A stretch of DNA of 64,000 nucleotides, taken from Daejeonella rubra. Its GTDB lineage: Bacteria; Bacteroidota; Bacteroidia; Sphingobacteriales; Sphingobacteriaceae. Positions 52,265 to 61,282 of this stretch are shown here, one piece after another. The DNA lies in the NCBI RefSeq assembly GCF_900103545.1, contig NZ_FNHH01000019.1, positions 1 to 64,000 of the forward strand, written 5' to 3'. Every line of letters begins with the position of its first letter. Position 1 is the first letter of the stretch. The notes under the pieces are model-generated. The model searched no databases. It saw nothing but the letters and a program-made list of their open reading frames with translations, and was not told the DNA's origin. Made by a program: the position numbers and the translations under genes.

Positions 52265-53665
52265 TCAGGAATTAAAATATTTCTTTGCGTTAAAGTAGCA
52301 AATATTCTCAACCATTTTACCAAGCCAATCTATGTCAGCAGGTAACTCACCATTTTCAACATCATTCCCAATTAGATTACAGAGGATTCTCCTGAAATAT
52401 TCATGTCTTGGATAGGAAAGAAAGCTTCTTGAATCGGTGATCATACCAACAAACCGGCCTAACAGGCCCATATTAGATAATGCATTGATCTGATCAATGA
52501 TTCCATGTTTCTGATCAAGAAACCACCAGGCTGCTCCAAACTGGATCTTTCCTGCTACTGTACCATCATTAAAATTACCTGCCATGGCAGCAACCATTTC
52601 ATTATCAGCCGGATTGAGATTATAAAGTATGGTCTTTGTCAGTCTGTTTGTTGAATCCAGCTTGTTTAAAAATTTTGAAAGGCTCACCGCCTGTGAAAAA
52701 TCACCAATGGAATCGAATCCGGTATCGGGACCAAGCTCGCCTAACAGTCTCGAATTATTATTCCTTAGTGCACCCACATGATATTGCTGAACCCAGCCTT
52801 TTTCATGATCCCAAATGGCCAGGTTAATAAGCATGCATGACTTAAACTTTAACACTTCAGAAGCACTTAAAACCTCCAGATCAAGGATCTTACTAAAGAT
52901 ACCCTCGATTTCAGCATCTGTATATTCTTCACAATAAAGCTGCTCAATTCCATGGTCAGAAACATTACAACCATTTTGAGCAAAGAAATCATGCCTGCTC
53001 TTCAGAGCATCCAGAAACTGCCTGAAATCAGTTATTTGCTGCCCTGAAATTTCACCCAGTTTTTTAATGTAGGAACTAAACTCAGGTATATTATCTGCAT
53101 TCATTGCCTTATCAGGTCTGAATGATGGCAAAACTTTAGTAAAAAAACCATCTGCCCTGATCTTCTGATGAGATAACAGATCATCAAGAGGGTCGTCTGT
53201 AGTTCCAATACTTTCAACATTCATTTTTTCAATCAGACGGCGAACAGAATATTCCGGAGTCTGGAGTTTTGCAGTACATTCATCATATATCTTTCTTGCG
53301 GTAGCCGGAGATAGAATATCATAAACATCAAAATACCTTTGCAGTTCCAGATGTGTCCAGTGGTAAAGCGGATTTCTTAAAGTATAAGGAACGGTTTCGG
53401 CCCATTTTTCAAATTTTTCATAATCGCTCGCATCGCCTGTTATATATTTTTCAGGAATACCATTGGCCCGCATGGCACGCCATTTATAATGGTCTCCATA
53501 CAACCATATTTGCGCTAAATTTTTGAAGTTTGAATCTTCTGCAATCTGGTTTGGGGGAAGATGGCAATGATAATCTATGATTGGCAGTCTGGCAGCAAAA
53601 TTATGATAAAGTGTTTTTGCTGTTGTGGTTTCAAGTAGAAAGTCCTGGTCTAAAAATGTCTTCAT
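52265..53665 (-). CDS. uxaC: Glucuronate (uronate) isomerase
   Basis: A 466-residue amidohydrolase-fold enzyme that converts D-glucuronate to D-fructuronate (or galacturonate to tagaturonate). Characteristic are RLPIIDYHCHLPPNQIAED with the metal His pair (H33, H35), DYKWRAMRANGIPE-type segment, GTTDDPLDDL, and the C-terminal TDSRSFLSYPRHEYFRRILCNLIG. It is the first gene of the operon that continues with the MFS carrier and three oxidoreductases. The later steps (fructuronate reductase, mannonate dehydratase, KDG enzymes) are not in the window. Confidence 0.95.
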   Translation of the reverse strand: MKTFLDQDFLLETTTAKTLYHNFAARLPIIDYHCHLPPNQIAEDSNFKNLAQIWLYGDHYKWRAMRANGIPEKYITGDASDYEKFEKWAETVPYTLRNPLYHWTHLELQRYFDVYDILSPATARKIYDECTAKLQTPEYSVRRLIEKMNVESIGTTDDPLDDLLSHQKIRADGFFTKVLPSFRPDKAMNADNIPEFSSYIKKLGEISGQQITDFRQFLDALKSRHDFFAQNGCNVSDHGIEQLYCEEYTDAEIEGIFSKILDLEVLSASEVLKFKSCMLINLAIWDHEKGWVQQYHVGALRNNNSRLLGELGPDTGFDSIGDFSQAVSLSKFLNKLDSTNRLTKTILYNLNPADNEMVAAMAGNFNDGTVAGKIQFGAAWWFLDQKHGIIDQINALSNMGLLGRFVGMITDSRSFLSYPRHEYFRRILCNLIGNDVENGELPADIDWLGKMVENICYFNAKKYFNS

Positions 53666-53892
53666 TTGTTTTTATTCTCAAGGTCGGATTGTATTAAACA
53701 TGCCTGTACCGTAAAGCAATATGGTAAATTTTCTTCTTAAAACTACCCAAAATCAATTCGATAGATCATACGCATGCTCACCCTGCTACATGAAATTAAT
53801 AATCTGAGCCAAAAAATCACTAACTTATTATCTTTAAGAGTGCAATAAAAATGAATTGATTTTCAGGAGTCAATTCAATATAAATTATACAG

Positions 53893-54909
53893 ATGAATTC
53901 AATTGTCCTCCTGATAGCAGGTTTTATTTTATGTTCGGCTTTAATTACCTACAGTGGAACCCGGCTTTCTAAATATGGGGACATAATTGCTGAATTAACT
54001 GGAATGGGCAAAGCCTGGATGGGACTGATCCTAATGGCAGCTGTAACCTCACTTCCCGAGCTATTTACAGGTTTCAGTGCTATAGTATTGATAGATTCTC
54101 CGGACATTGCTGTTGGAAGTATCATGGGAAGTCTTTCCTTTAACCTGGTAATTTTAGCTGTACTGGACTATTTTGTACCGGGCAAACCACTTTCATCAGT
54201 AGTGACCAAAAGCCATGTTCTCGCAGGATTTTTCGGTATGATTCTGATTGTTCTCTCGATCATCGGAATATTATATGGAGACCTTATGCCTGACATAGGC
54301 TGGTTTAGTACTTTTCCGGTTTTGCTTATCATCCTCTATTTGTTAACTATCCGGATCATTTATGAAAATGACCGAAAATTTTCTACAGATACAATTCAGG
54401 GAGTCAACACGGAATACCGTGATAGATATAAGGACATTAATTTGAAGATCGCAATCAAACGATATGTCTATTATGCCCTCCTTGTAATTGCGGGAGCCAT
54501 ATTGCTGCCTTATTTTGCCGATGAGCTTGCTACAAGAACAGGCATGAGTGAATCATTTGTTGGAACACTTCTGGTTGCAGCAACCACCTCATTGCCCGAA
54601 CTGGTTATATCAATTGCCGCTGTCAGAATGGGCAGCATGGACATGGCTGTTGGCAATCTTTTAGGAAGTAATATTTTCAATATGCTAATCCTGGCCATTA
54701 ATGATCTATTGTACACCAAGGGGAAATTATTACTGGTAAGCGATCCAAATCATGCACTAAGTGGCCTTGTTACCTTACTTATGACCGCCGTGGTTGGTGT
54801 AAGTATATTGATCGGTTCTCCAAAAAAGAGGTTTGTTTTAGGTATTGATGCAATTATTCTGATCATACTTTATATCACCCTGATATTATCATTATACCAC
54901 TTAGGGTAG
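53893..54909 (+). CDS. Sodium/calcium antiporter family protein
   Basis: A 338-residue inner-membrane protein with about ten helices and two inverted alpha repeats: AAVTSLPELFTGFSA...VGSIMGSLSFNL and AATTSLPELVISIAA...AVGNLLGSNIFNM. The Glu in each TSLPEL is the cation-binding residue of the CaCA superfamily. It probably exchanges Ca2+ for Na+ or H+. In the first repeat the usual GSN(x)FN is GSLSFN. Single gene, convergent with the sulfur island. Confidence 0.88.
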   Translation: MNSIVLLIAGFILCSALITYSGTRLSKYGDIIAELTGMGKAWMGLILMAAVTSLPELFTGFSAIVLIDSPDIAVGSIMGSLSFNLVILAVLDYFVPGKPLSSVVTKSHVLAGFFGMILIVLSIIGILYGDLMPDIGWFSTFPVLLIILYLLTIRIIYENDRKFSTDTIQGVNTEYRDRYKDINLKIAIKRYVYYALLVIAGAILLPYFADELATRTGMSESFVGTLLVAATTSLPELVISIAAVRMGSMDMAVGNLLGSNIFNMLILAINDLLYTKGKLLLVSDPNHALSGLVTLLMTAVVGVSILIGSPKKRFVLGIDAIILIILYITLILSLYHLG

Positions 54910-54939
54910 GACAGTCTGGTACTTTTTTTCAGAATCAGA

Positions 54940-55575
54940 TCAGGAAAAAGAAGCAAGTAGTTTTATTTCATTTCTATAAAGAATGATTTTCTCATCGTTT
55001 TCGAGCTGCTTTAAAAGTCTGGAAATAACTACCCTTGAAGTAGCCAGTTCGTCAGCGATTAAATTATGAGAGGCCTTGATAACACTGGAACCGCTCATTC
55101 GTTGTTTTTCTTTTAAATAGGCTATAAGTCTTTCATCGAGTTTATGAAACGCGATACTTTCAATTGATTTCAATAGTTCTATGAAGCGCTCATTGAAACT
55201 GCGCATGATATAGTTTTTCCAGCTTGGGTAGGTACAAAGCCAATCATCCAGCTTGAGATGGGGAATCGCAATTAGTTCAACATTATCTTCAGCTACCGCC
55301 CTAACTTCACTTTTCTTGGCTTCCAGACAACAACTATAAGCCATTGAACAGCTTTCATTACTTGACAAATAGTATAAAAGGATCTCATTTTCCTTTTCAT
55401 CCAAACGGGATACCTTCACAGTACCTTGCAGAACAATTGGCATCATGCGGACATATTTGCCATAATCCATGATCAGATCACCTTCCTTAAAGGTTTGAAA
55501 GATCCCGAACTGTTGTATCTCAGTTATTAACTGAGGTTCAAAAATACTCTTAAGCTTATCCAGATTAGCTATCAT
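54940..55575 (-). CDS. Crp/Fnr-family regulator with clustered cysteines
   Basis: A 211-residue regulator with an N-terminal cyclic-nucleotide-binding-like domain (about 20-135) and a C-terminal winged helix (HNLIADELATSRVVISRLLKQLE). The effector domain has C76, C82 and C83 in NESCSMAYSCC and C114, a pattern that could bind a metal cluster or sense thiols or persulfides. It overlaps the porin stop by 1 bp (TGATG), so it is translated from the end of the sulfur operon. A matching palindromic site lies in front of that operon (63433-63446), which suggests autoregulation. Confidence 0.88.
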   Translation of the reverse strand: MIANLDKLKSIFEPQLITEIQQFGIFQTFKEGDLIMDYGKYVRMMPIVLQGTVKVSRLDEKENEILLYYLSSNESCSMAYSCCLEAKKSEVRAVAEDNVELIAIPHLKLDDWLCTYPSWKNYIMRSFNERFIELLKSIESIAFHKLDERLIAYLKEKQRMSGSSVIKASHNLIADELATSRVVISRLLKQLENDEKIILYRNEIKLLASFS

Positions 55576-57005
55576 CAGAAATGAAAGTTTAAAACAAAAT
55601 TAGTTTGAAACATATTTACCTTATTGATCACCATTTTACTATTACCATAGGTTTCGCCGCCATTGATCTTAGCTACCAGGAGGAGTTGGGCTTCGAGACC
55701 TTTCAATGCTTTAGCAAAGGTATATCTAAAATCTGTATTTATCTGGGTATATGAAGGAAGACCATATTTGTTCAGGGCATAGTTCTTTACATCTGGTAGC
55801 TTATAATAACCTACTGCAATTGATGTTTTAAAGCCAGATTCCGGAAATTTATGGTCCAATTTAGCCATAAATGCATGTAAATCTCCAAAGCCTTCATTTC
55901 GCTCGCGTGGAAGAAATGTAAAGAATGGGTCTCTTCCCCATTCTCTTGGAACCAAATAGCGCCCATCAGCAGTAATGCGGTTATAATTCAGAGAAGTCTC
56001 CCAGGTATTATTTTTCAGAGCCAGTTTAGCACCAAAACTTAATGACCTGGAATCCTTTAAAAAATAGCTGGCTGATTGGTCCTGATTACCGCCATCATGT
56101 ATGGCATCCTGTTTAATTAATTGGGCCGCAGCAATGAAGTTTGTTTTATTTTTTAGTGGCAAAACGAGATCGGTCTGTAACATCGCTGTATTAAAAACAT
56201 TTTCGGTGTACATATCCCAGGCCTGGAGTTTTAATTGCTTTGTCAGATTGGTTTTTATCCCCATTAAAGCCACACCATTACTTTTAATATTGTTCGGGTA
56301 TTTTGATGGAGTACCATCCGGATTTAAACCTGCAGAGTATGCCCCGATTGTTTCCCCGATAGTATACCATTTGGTTGTACTCCGGGGTGAGATGGCATAC
56401 AGCCAGCCCCCTTCAATCTTTAAGCCCTTTATTTCATTGATCTCGGCCCAGAAACCTTCCGTTCCGGTTGGCCTCATTCTGCCGTCCTGAAGATTAATAA
56501 ATGGAGTATTGAGTAATTGGCGGCCGAAGATCAGCGATGATTTATTAACATGATATTTAAGATAAAATTCTTCCAGACGATCAATATCACTTTTATTTTT
56601 GGGATCCTCCAGATCAAATAAGCCAATCTCATAGCGGTTGAATTGTCCGCTTGTTGGATCTGCCTTTGTCATATCAGATGAACCAATATTGAAAATATAA
56701 AACCCGCTTATTGCAAATTGAAAGTTATGAAACCTGGCAGTTTCAAACCTTAAACCACCACCGGCAGCATTTGCATAGTAGTCTGTAAGTTCGCCTTCAT
56801 TTACAGTATTCATAAAAAAATACCTGAAATGACCCTGCACCTTACCTCCCTTAAATGCCCCAAGTAAGGAACCACTATCCGCTTCATTAGTTTCTTTGCC
56901 TTTGTACATTTCAGGACGCTCGCTGACATCCTGATGTTGAGCCTTAGCATTCTCAAACTGAAAAAAAATAAGGCATAGCAAAGCCAGGTAGAAAATAGAT
57001 CTCAT
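55575..57005 (-). CDS. OprD-like outer-membrane porin
   Basis: A 476-residue predicted beta-barrel with a signal peptide ending NAKAQ. The start of the mature protein (GKVQGHFRYFFMNT, AAGGGLRFETARFHNFQFAISGFYIFN) and LEEFYLKYHVNKSSLIFGRQLLNTPFINLQDGRMRPT match OprD-family porins, which pass small organic solutes. In this operon it may admit sulfur compounds such as thiosulfate. It is 36 bp after the DsrE gene. Confidence 0.8.
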   Translation of the reverse strand: MRSIFYLALLCLIFFQFENAKAQHQDVSERPEMYKGKETNEADSGSLLGAFKGGKVQGHFRYFFMNTVNEGELTDYYANAAGGGLRFETARFHNFQFAISGFYIFNIGSSDMTKADPTSGQFNRYEIGLFDLEDPKNKSDIDRLEEFYLKYHVNKSSLIFGRQLLNTPFINLQDGRMRPTGTEGFWAEINEIKGLKIEGGWLYAISPRSTTKWYTIGETIGAYSAGLNPDGTPSKYPNNIKSNGVALMGIKTNLTKQLKLQAWDMYTENVFNTAMLQTDLVLPLKNKTNFIAAAQLIKQDAIHDGGNQDQSASYFLKDSRSLSFGAKLALKNNTWETSLNYNRITADGRYLVPREWGRDPFFTFLPRERNEGFGDLHAFMAKLDHKFPESGFKTSIAVGYYKLPDVKNYALNKYGLPSYTQINTDFRYTFAKALKGLEAQLLLVAKINGGETYGNSKMVINKVNMFQTNFVLNFHF

Positions 57006-57041
57006 TTAAATTAGATTTAATCGGACGGCAGAATATTGGTG

Positions 57042-57479
57042 TTATAACTTAATATAACTCCAGCCTTCCTGTTGTTTTTTTGCAATTTCCAGAACCCCTG
57101 AGGTTACGGTACCAGCTCCTGCAACTAACTCTTCTTTAGTGACATTTCTCTTTTTCATAGCAAATTCACATGCTACAAAACTCACTCCTTTATCAGCATA
57201 CATTTTGATCTGATCCTGAATGACGCAGGTCTTTTTCACCAGCATATTTAGTCCTCCTCCGTGGCAAACCACTTCAAATTTTGTGTCAGGTGCCACACTA
57301 AAATAGTTCTTTAACTGGCTCATCAATGTCTGATGGATCACCGTATCTGCTGAAGTGAGCTGAAAAACAATTTTCAGTCCATGATAGTTAGCGGCAGAGG
57401 CCATCTGACCGTTTGCTGATTGAGCACTCAGGCTATTTGAAACAACAAACAGCAGAATTACAAGAAGGATTTTTTTCAT
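57042..57479 (-). CDS. Periplasmic DsrE/DsrF-like protein
   Basis: A 145-residue protein with a signal peptide ending NSLSAQSA. The DsrE fold is visible in GLKIVFQLTSADT, FEVVCHGGGLNMLVKKT and KGVSFVACEFAMKKRN, with Cys at 72, 85 and 104. The last is at the position that carries sulfane sulfur in related proteins. DsrE-type proteins hand persulfide sulfur between partners. Export is unusual compared with cytoplasmic DsrEFH and fits a periplasmic sulfur relay with the SoxB-like and TsdA-like neighbours. Confidence 0.82.
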   Translation of the reverse strand: MKKILLVILLFVVSNSLSAQSANGQMASAANYHGLKIVFQLTSADTVIHQTLMSQLKNYFSVAPDTKFEVVCHGGGLNMLVKKTCVIQDQIKMYADKGVSFVACEFAMKKRNVTKEELVAGAGTVTSGVLEIAKKQQEGWSYIKL

Positions 57480-57489
57480 CTTTGTTTAT

Positions 57490-59178
57490 TTAGCGAAATT
57501 GATAATCAACTCCTGTAACCTGAGTAAGCAATTTTTGCGGAGCATCTAATACTTTCGCAGACAATGGAGGCTCAGGAGTTACTGGTGAATTTAGCTTTAA
57601 ATATTCTTTTAACACAGAGTGTAATGTAAAAGGAGTATTACTTGCATTTGAAACCCCTCTCATTCTGCAAAGCATATCCAGAGGATCGCCTTCCCGTTCA
57701 CATGCACAAATACGGTAAGTTTTGCCATAATCCAATGGTTTTCCGTCAACTTCAACCTCCTTAACACGCTTACCATTATCAGCAAATGCGTTGAAGCTCA
57801 CTTTCATACCTTTAAATTTGATCACCCATCCGCCCAAACGCTGAGAAGCATCTTCTGCAAATACATTATTTAATTCCCTCTCAAGCCAGTCGGTAATTTG
57901 CTTACCTGTCACAGAACCGGTTCTTACCACACTATCCACCGGAAGCATATCATAAATATACCCGTTTGTAATCGGAATATTGCCTGTTGAATCAACAGTA
58001 GCATTTGGCGGACAAAATCTGAAGCCATTTGAAAGAACAATATCAGCTTCTTTGATTTTCCATTTTAATGCATCCAGAATAAGCGTATCTATTGTATTTT
58101 CAATTACAAAATAACGGTAAAGCGGAATAGTGCTGTATCCGGCGATGGTATTGATATCATCTTCAAACGGAATTTCATTTTCTTCAATTAAACGGCTAAT
58201 ACTTTTATCCGCTTTATATTTTTTTGAATCTATTTCAACCAATGAATAATCATCCTGAACAACCTTACCATCCTTTATTCTAAGTTCTAGTTTGCCAACA
58301 AATGAACCAAATGCTCCGGGTTCAACTACTTTAGAATATTTACATTGAATTGGTTTTCGTACACGTTCATGTGTATCACCCCCTAAAATATAGTCAATAC
58401 CTTCACATTCAGGAAGATTGGCTATATGAATTTGCTGTGAAAGGCCTAAATGAGACAACATTAAAACATACGCACATTGCTCCTGGTTTTTTAATACATC
58501 TATATAATGAGCAAGATTTTCTTCGGGTTTTGTATAAATAATGCCTTTACTATAGCTTGGAGATTGCCTGACTGGCACTAAAGGATCGGTATATCCTATA
58601 AAACCAATTTTTACACCTTTTACATTCCAGATATGATAAGGCTGAAAAATTAATTCTCCCTTCTTACCATCACCAAGGTCATGATACATATTTGCACAAA
58701 CTTTGGGCGCATTTAATGACCCCAGTAAAGTTTGCATTGCCTTTTTGTAATATATAACCTCCCAATTACCAGGCAGGTATAGATCGTAGCCAAGTTCATT
58801 TAAAACCGGGACCATAGCCTTGCCGGATGTCTTCACTGAAAGTTCACTTCCCTGAAACATGTCCCCGGTATCGATAATAAAGGTATCCGGGTTTCTTTTC
58901 TTCTCCTTCTTCAGGTAAGTAGCAAGATGAGCATAGCCACCTGTTTTACGAAAAACTGACTGATCATTTTCCCAAAAAAGTTCATCATGAGGGTGTACCT
59001 GACAATGAACATCTGTAGTTTGCAAAATGGATATGGTAAATTCCGATTCACTTGAATTATCATCCGTATTAACTGAAATTTCTTCAGCTATTGAAAGGAT
59101 TGGGTTAGCTGAAATCAATGCTGCACCGGCTCCAATTGCGCCAACTTTTCTTAAAAAGCCCCTCCTGTTATTCTCCAT
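57490..59178 (-). CDS. SoxB-like Tat-exported metallohydrolase (5'-nucleotidase superfamily)
   Basis: A 562-residue protein with a Tat signal (NNRRGFLRKVGAIGAGAALI). The metallophosphatase motifs are D56VH58 in TTDVHCQ, DTGDMFQG (D103, D106), GNWEV (138-140 region), LSHLGLSQ and GGDTHERV. Plain 5'-nucleotidases have GNHEF; Trp in that position is a mark of SoxB, the dimanganese thiosulfohydrolase. The C-terminal nucleotidase-like domain is present (LSNGFRFCPPN, DMLPVDS). Its length fits SoxB. Neighbours (TsdA-like, DsrE, YeeE) support a sulfur substrate, but no SoxYZ carrier is encoded here, so the substrate is inferred. Confidence 0.8.
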   Translation of the reverse strand: MENNRRGFLRKVGAIGAGAALISANPILSIAEEISVNTDDNSSESEFTISILQTTDVHCQVHPHDELFWENDQSVFRKTGGYAHLATYLKKEKKRNPDTFIIDTGDMFQGSELSVKTSGKAMVPVLNELGYDLYLPGNWEVIYYKKAMQTLLGSLNAPKVCANMYHDLGDGKKGELIFQPYHIWNVKGVKIGFIGYTDPLVPVRQSPSYSKGIIYTKPEENLAHYIDVLKNQEQCAYVLMLSHLGLSQQIHIANLPECEGIDYILGGDTHERVRKPIQCKYSKVVEPGAFGSFVGKLELRIKDGKVVQDDYSLVEIDSKKYKADKSISRLIEENEIPFEDDINTIAGYSTIPLYRYFVIENTIDTLILDALKWKIKEADIVLSNGFRFCPPNATVDSTGNIPITNGYIYDMLPVDSVVRTGSVTGKQITDWLERELNNVFAEDASQRLGGWVIKFKGMKVSFNAFADNGKRVKEVEVDGKPLDYGKTYRICACEREGDPLDMLCRMRGVSNASNTPFTLHSVLKEYLKLNSPVTPEPPLSAKVLDAPQKLLTQVTGVDYQFR

Positions 59179-59204
59179 ATTATTAAATTTTTAAGAAATC
59201 AACC

Positions 59205-60293
59205 CTATATCTTTTTTTCATTAGCAAGCGCTGCGGCTGCTTCGCGTTTCTTTTGTTCTTCTGCAATCGGTTTAAATGGCCCGTATTTATGTTGTTTTTC
59301 AGTAAACGTATCAGCAAAGGGACCAAAAGGATGATCGATAGGCTTTTTAGACTTATCAGGCCAGTCTTTAGGAACATTAATATGCGGACGGGCCTGTGAA
59401 TTTACAAAGGCTGCAATATCCCATGCCTCTTCATCACTCAATTGCGGATTTTCATGAGTTGCACCGATAGGCATATTGTATTTCACATATTTTGCAAAAT
59501 TGGAAATACGGTACAATCCTGCTCCATCATTATAGCTGTTCTTTCCCCATAACGGCGGAAAAGTATATTCCGATTTATCGGGATTCAACAAGCCTGAACC
59601 ATCAGGCTGATGGCAGCTCACGCATTTTCCCGCATATACAGCCTTACCATTAATGGGATCGGCAGCCCTGTCAAGAAAAGCCAGATCCTTAAATCCAGAT
59701 CCAGCTGCTTTTTCGCCCTTCTTCACATTGGTCCCCAAATAATTGATATACGCTACAATAGCCTTCATTTCCTTTGAGTTGTCATCCAAAGCAGACCCGT
59801 TCAGACTTCTTTCAAAGCAATCATTAACCCGTTTTTCAACATTTTCAACTGCACCGCTTCGTGCTCTGAACTTTGGATACAAAGACGCTACAGAACCGTA
59901 ATTGTTTGCAAAAACTGCTGTTCCAGCCTGCAAATGGCAATTCTGACAATTCATTCCATTACTAATCTGCATGACAGAACCATTCGGACCAAGATATTTT
60001 GAGGTATGAGCAATTAGCTCCCTGCCATACTCTACCGTTTCTTTTTCTGTGGGATCAGAAATGGTACTTACATCCGGCGCGATCCAGTATTCCTGAACAA
60101 TTTTCTTTACTTCAGCAAGAACTGCAGGCGCATCCTCCAGCACAACTTTTGGCCTTTTTGGCAGATTGCTGATATAATACCCTAGCGGGAGGGCAACCAT
60201 AAAAACAATCAATAATACCATAACGAGAATCAGTTTATTGATAACTGAAAACAGATCGTTAAGTATATTTCTGTCATCCTGCTTCTCAGACAT
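59205..60293 (-). CDS. Membrane-anchored TsdA-like dihaem cytochrome c (thiosulfate dehydrogenase type)
   Basis: A 362-residue protein with one N-terminal membrane segment (about 20-41). Haem motifs are CQNCH (116-120) and CVSCH (224-228). The context of each matches TsdA: YGRELIAHTSKYLGPNG and FERSLNG before, FPPLWGKNSYNDGAGLYR and LSDEEAWDIAAFVNSQARP after. C159 in NDCFERSLNG is at the place of the TsdA Cys that ligates the active haem. TsdA joins two thiosulfates to tetrathionate, or the reverse. The anchor and the Lys/Ala-rich tail differ from soluble TsdA. Confidence 0.85.
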   Translation of the reverse strand: MSEKQDDRNILNDLFSVINKLILVMVLLIVFMVALPLGYYISNLPKRPKVVLEDAPAVLAEVKKIVQEYWIAPDVSTISDPTEKETVEYGRELIAHTSKYLGPNGSVMQISNGMNCQNCHLQAGTAVFANNYGSVASLYPKFRARSGAVENVEKRVNDCFERSLNGSALDDNSKEMKAIVAYINYLGTNVKKGEKAAGSGFKDLAFLDRAADPINGKAVYAGKCVSCHQPDGSGLLNPDKSEYTFPPLWGKNSYNDGAGLYRISNFAKYVKYNMPIGATHENPQLSDEEAWDIAAFVNSQARPHINVPKDWPDKSKKPIDHPFGPFADTFTEKQHKYGPFKPIAEEQKKREAAAALANEKKI

Positions 60294-60304
60294 AAGCTTA
60301 AATT

Positions 60305-60718
60305 TTAATGAGGTAATTTACTCTTTAAAACACCATATAAATAAGTCCCGACCAAAGCAAAAAAGAAAACTATTGCCATTGCCCAGTATCCATAGCCAAC
60401 ATTAACTACCATTGGACCCGGACAAGCACCACTTAAAGCCCAGCCAAGTCCGAATATACTGCCACCTAAAAGGTAGCGGCTAACAGATCTGTCTTTCGGA
60501 CTAAACACGATAGGGTTACCATGATAGTCGCGTATTTTAAACTTCTTTATCAATGCAACACCAGTCACACCCAATGTTACGGCTGTTCCAATAATTCCAT
60601 ACATGTGAAAGGCCTGAAAACGGAACATTTCCTGAATTCGAAACCATGAAACAGCTTCAGATTTGGTCATTACTATGCCAAAAACTATACCCAGCAAAAG
60701 GAATTTTATAAATTTCAT
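60305..60718 (-). CDS. YeeE/YedE half-transporter (DUF6691 type)
   Basis: A 137-residue membrane protein with four helices. The conserved motif WALSGACPGPMVVNVGYG holds C99. Together with the preceding gene it resembles a YeeE/YedE (TsuA-type) sulfur-compound channel split in two, with one conserved Cys motif per half. TsuA carries thiosulfate into the cytoplasm. The genes are 3 bp apart and surely co-translated. Confidence 0.85.
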   Translation of the reverse strand: MKFIKFLLLGIVFGIVMTKSEAVSWFRIQEMFRFQAFHMYGIIGTAVTLGVTGVALIKKFKIRDYHGNPIVFSPKDRSVSRYLLGGSIFGLGWALSGACPGPMVVNVGYGYWAMAIVFFFALVGTYLYGVLKSKLPH

Positions 60719-60721
60719 CGA

Positions 60722-61279
60722 TTAAAATATTAAAGGCATTATTAAAAATGTCATGATCAATCCGCCGGCAAAAAAGCCCATTACAGCTATAAGGGATGGT
60801 ATTTGCAGATCAGATAAACCACTGATCGCATGTCCTGACGTACAACCACCTGCATAACGGGAACCAAAACCAACCATGAGGCCTCCAAATGCAAGGATCA
60901 TGAAACCCTTTAATGAGAACATGGCCTCGAGACCGAAGAGTTCTGCAGGCTGTAAAGATTCAGGTGCAGCAAAACCAAGTTTAGATAGATCTTCAATGGT
61001 TGATTGTGCAATCTGCACCGGTGCATCAGTAGAAAGAAATTGTTTAGTTAAAAACCCTCCTAAAATAGCACCTACAAGAAAGACCAGGTTCCATATCTGG
61101 CTTTTCCAGTTGAAATCAAAAAATTTATTCGTTTTACCCAAACCAGCTGCTGCGCAAATAGTTCTAAGATTTGACGAAAACCCGAATGACTGTCCAAAAA
61201 ATAAAAGGAAGAACATTATCGCAGCTATCATCGCCCCTGAAAACCACCAGGACCAGGGCTGTGTTATTAATTCTATCAT
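60722..61279 (-). CDS. YeeE/YedE half-transporter
   Basis: A 185-residue membrane protein with four or five helices (about 13-30, 64-82, 122-142 and 157-180). The conserved GFGSRYAGGCTSGHAISGL contains C146, the Cys used by YeeE proteins to pass thiosulfate or sulfide. It pairs with the next gene to make the full transporter. Three base pairs separate it from the UspA gene upstream. Confidence 0.87.
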   Translation of the reverse strand: MIELITQPWSWWFSGAMIAAIMFFLLFFGQSFGFSSNLRTICAAAGLGKTNKFFDFNWKSQIWNLVFLVGAILGGFLTKQFLSTDAPVQIAQSTIEDLSKLGFAAPESLQPAELFGLEAMFSLKGFMILAFGGLMVGFGSRYAGGCTSGHAISGLSDLQIPSLIAVMGFFAGGLIMTFLIMPLIF

Positions 61280-61282
61280 TTT

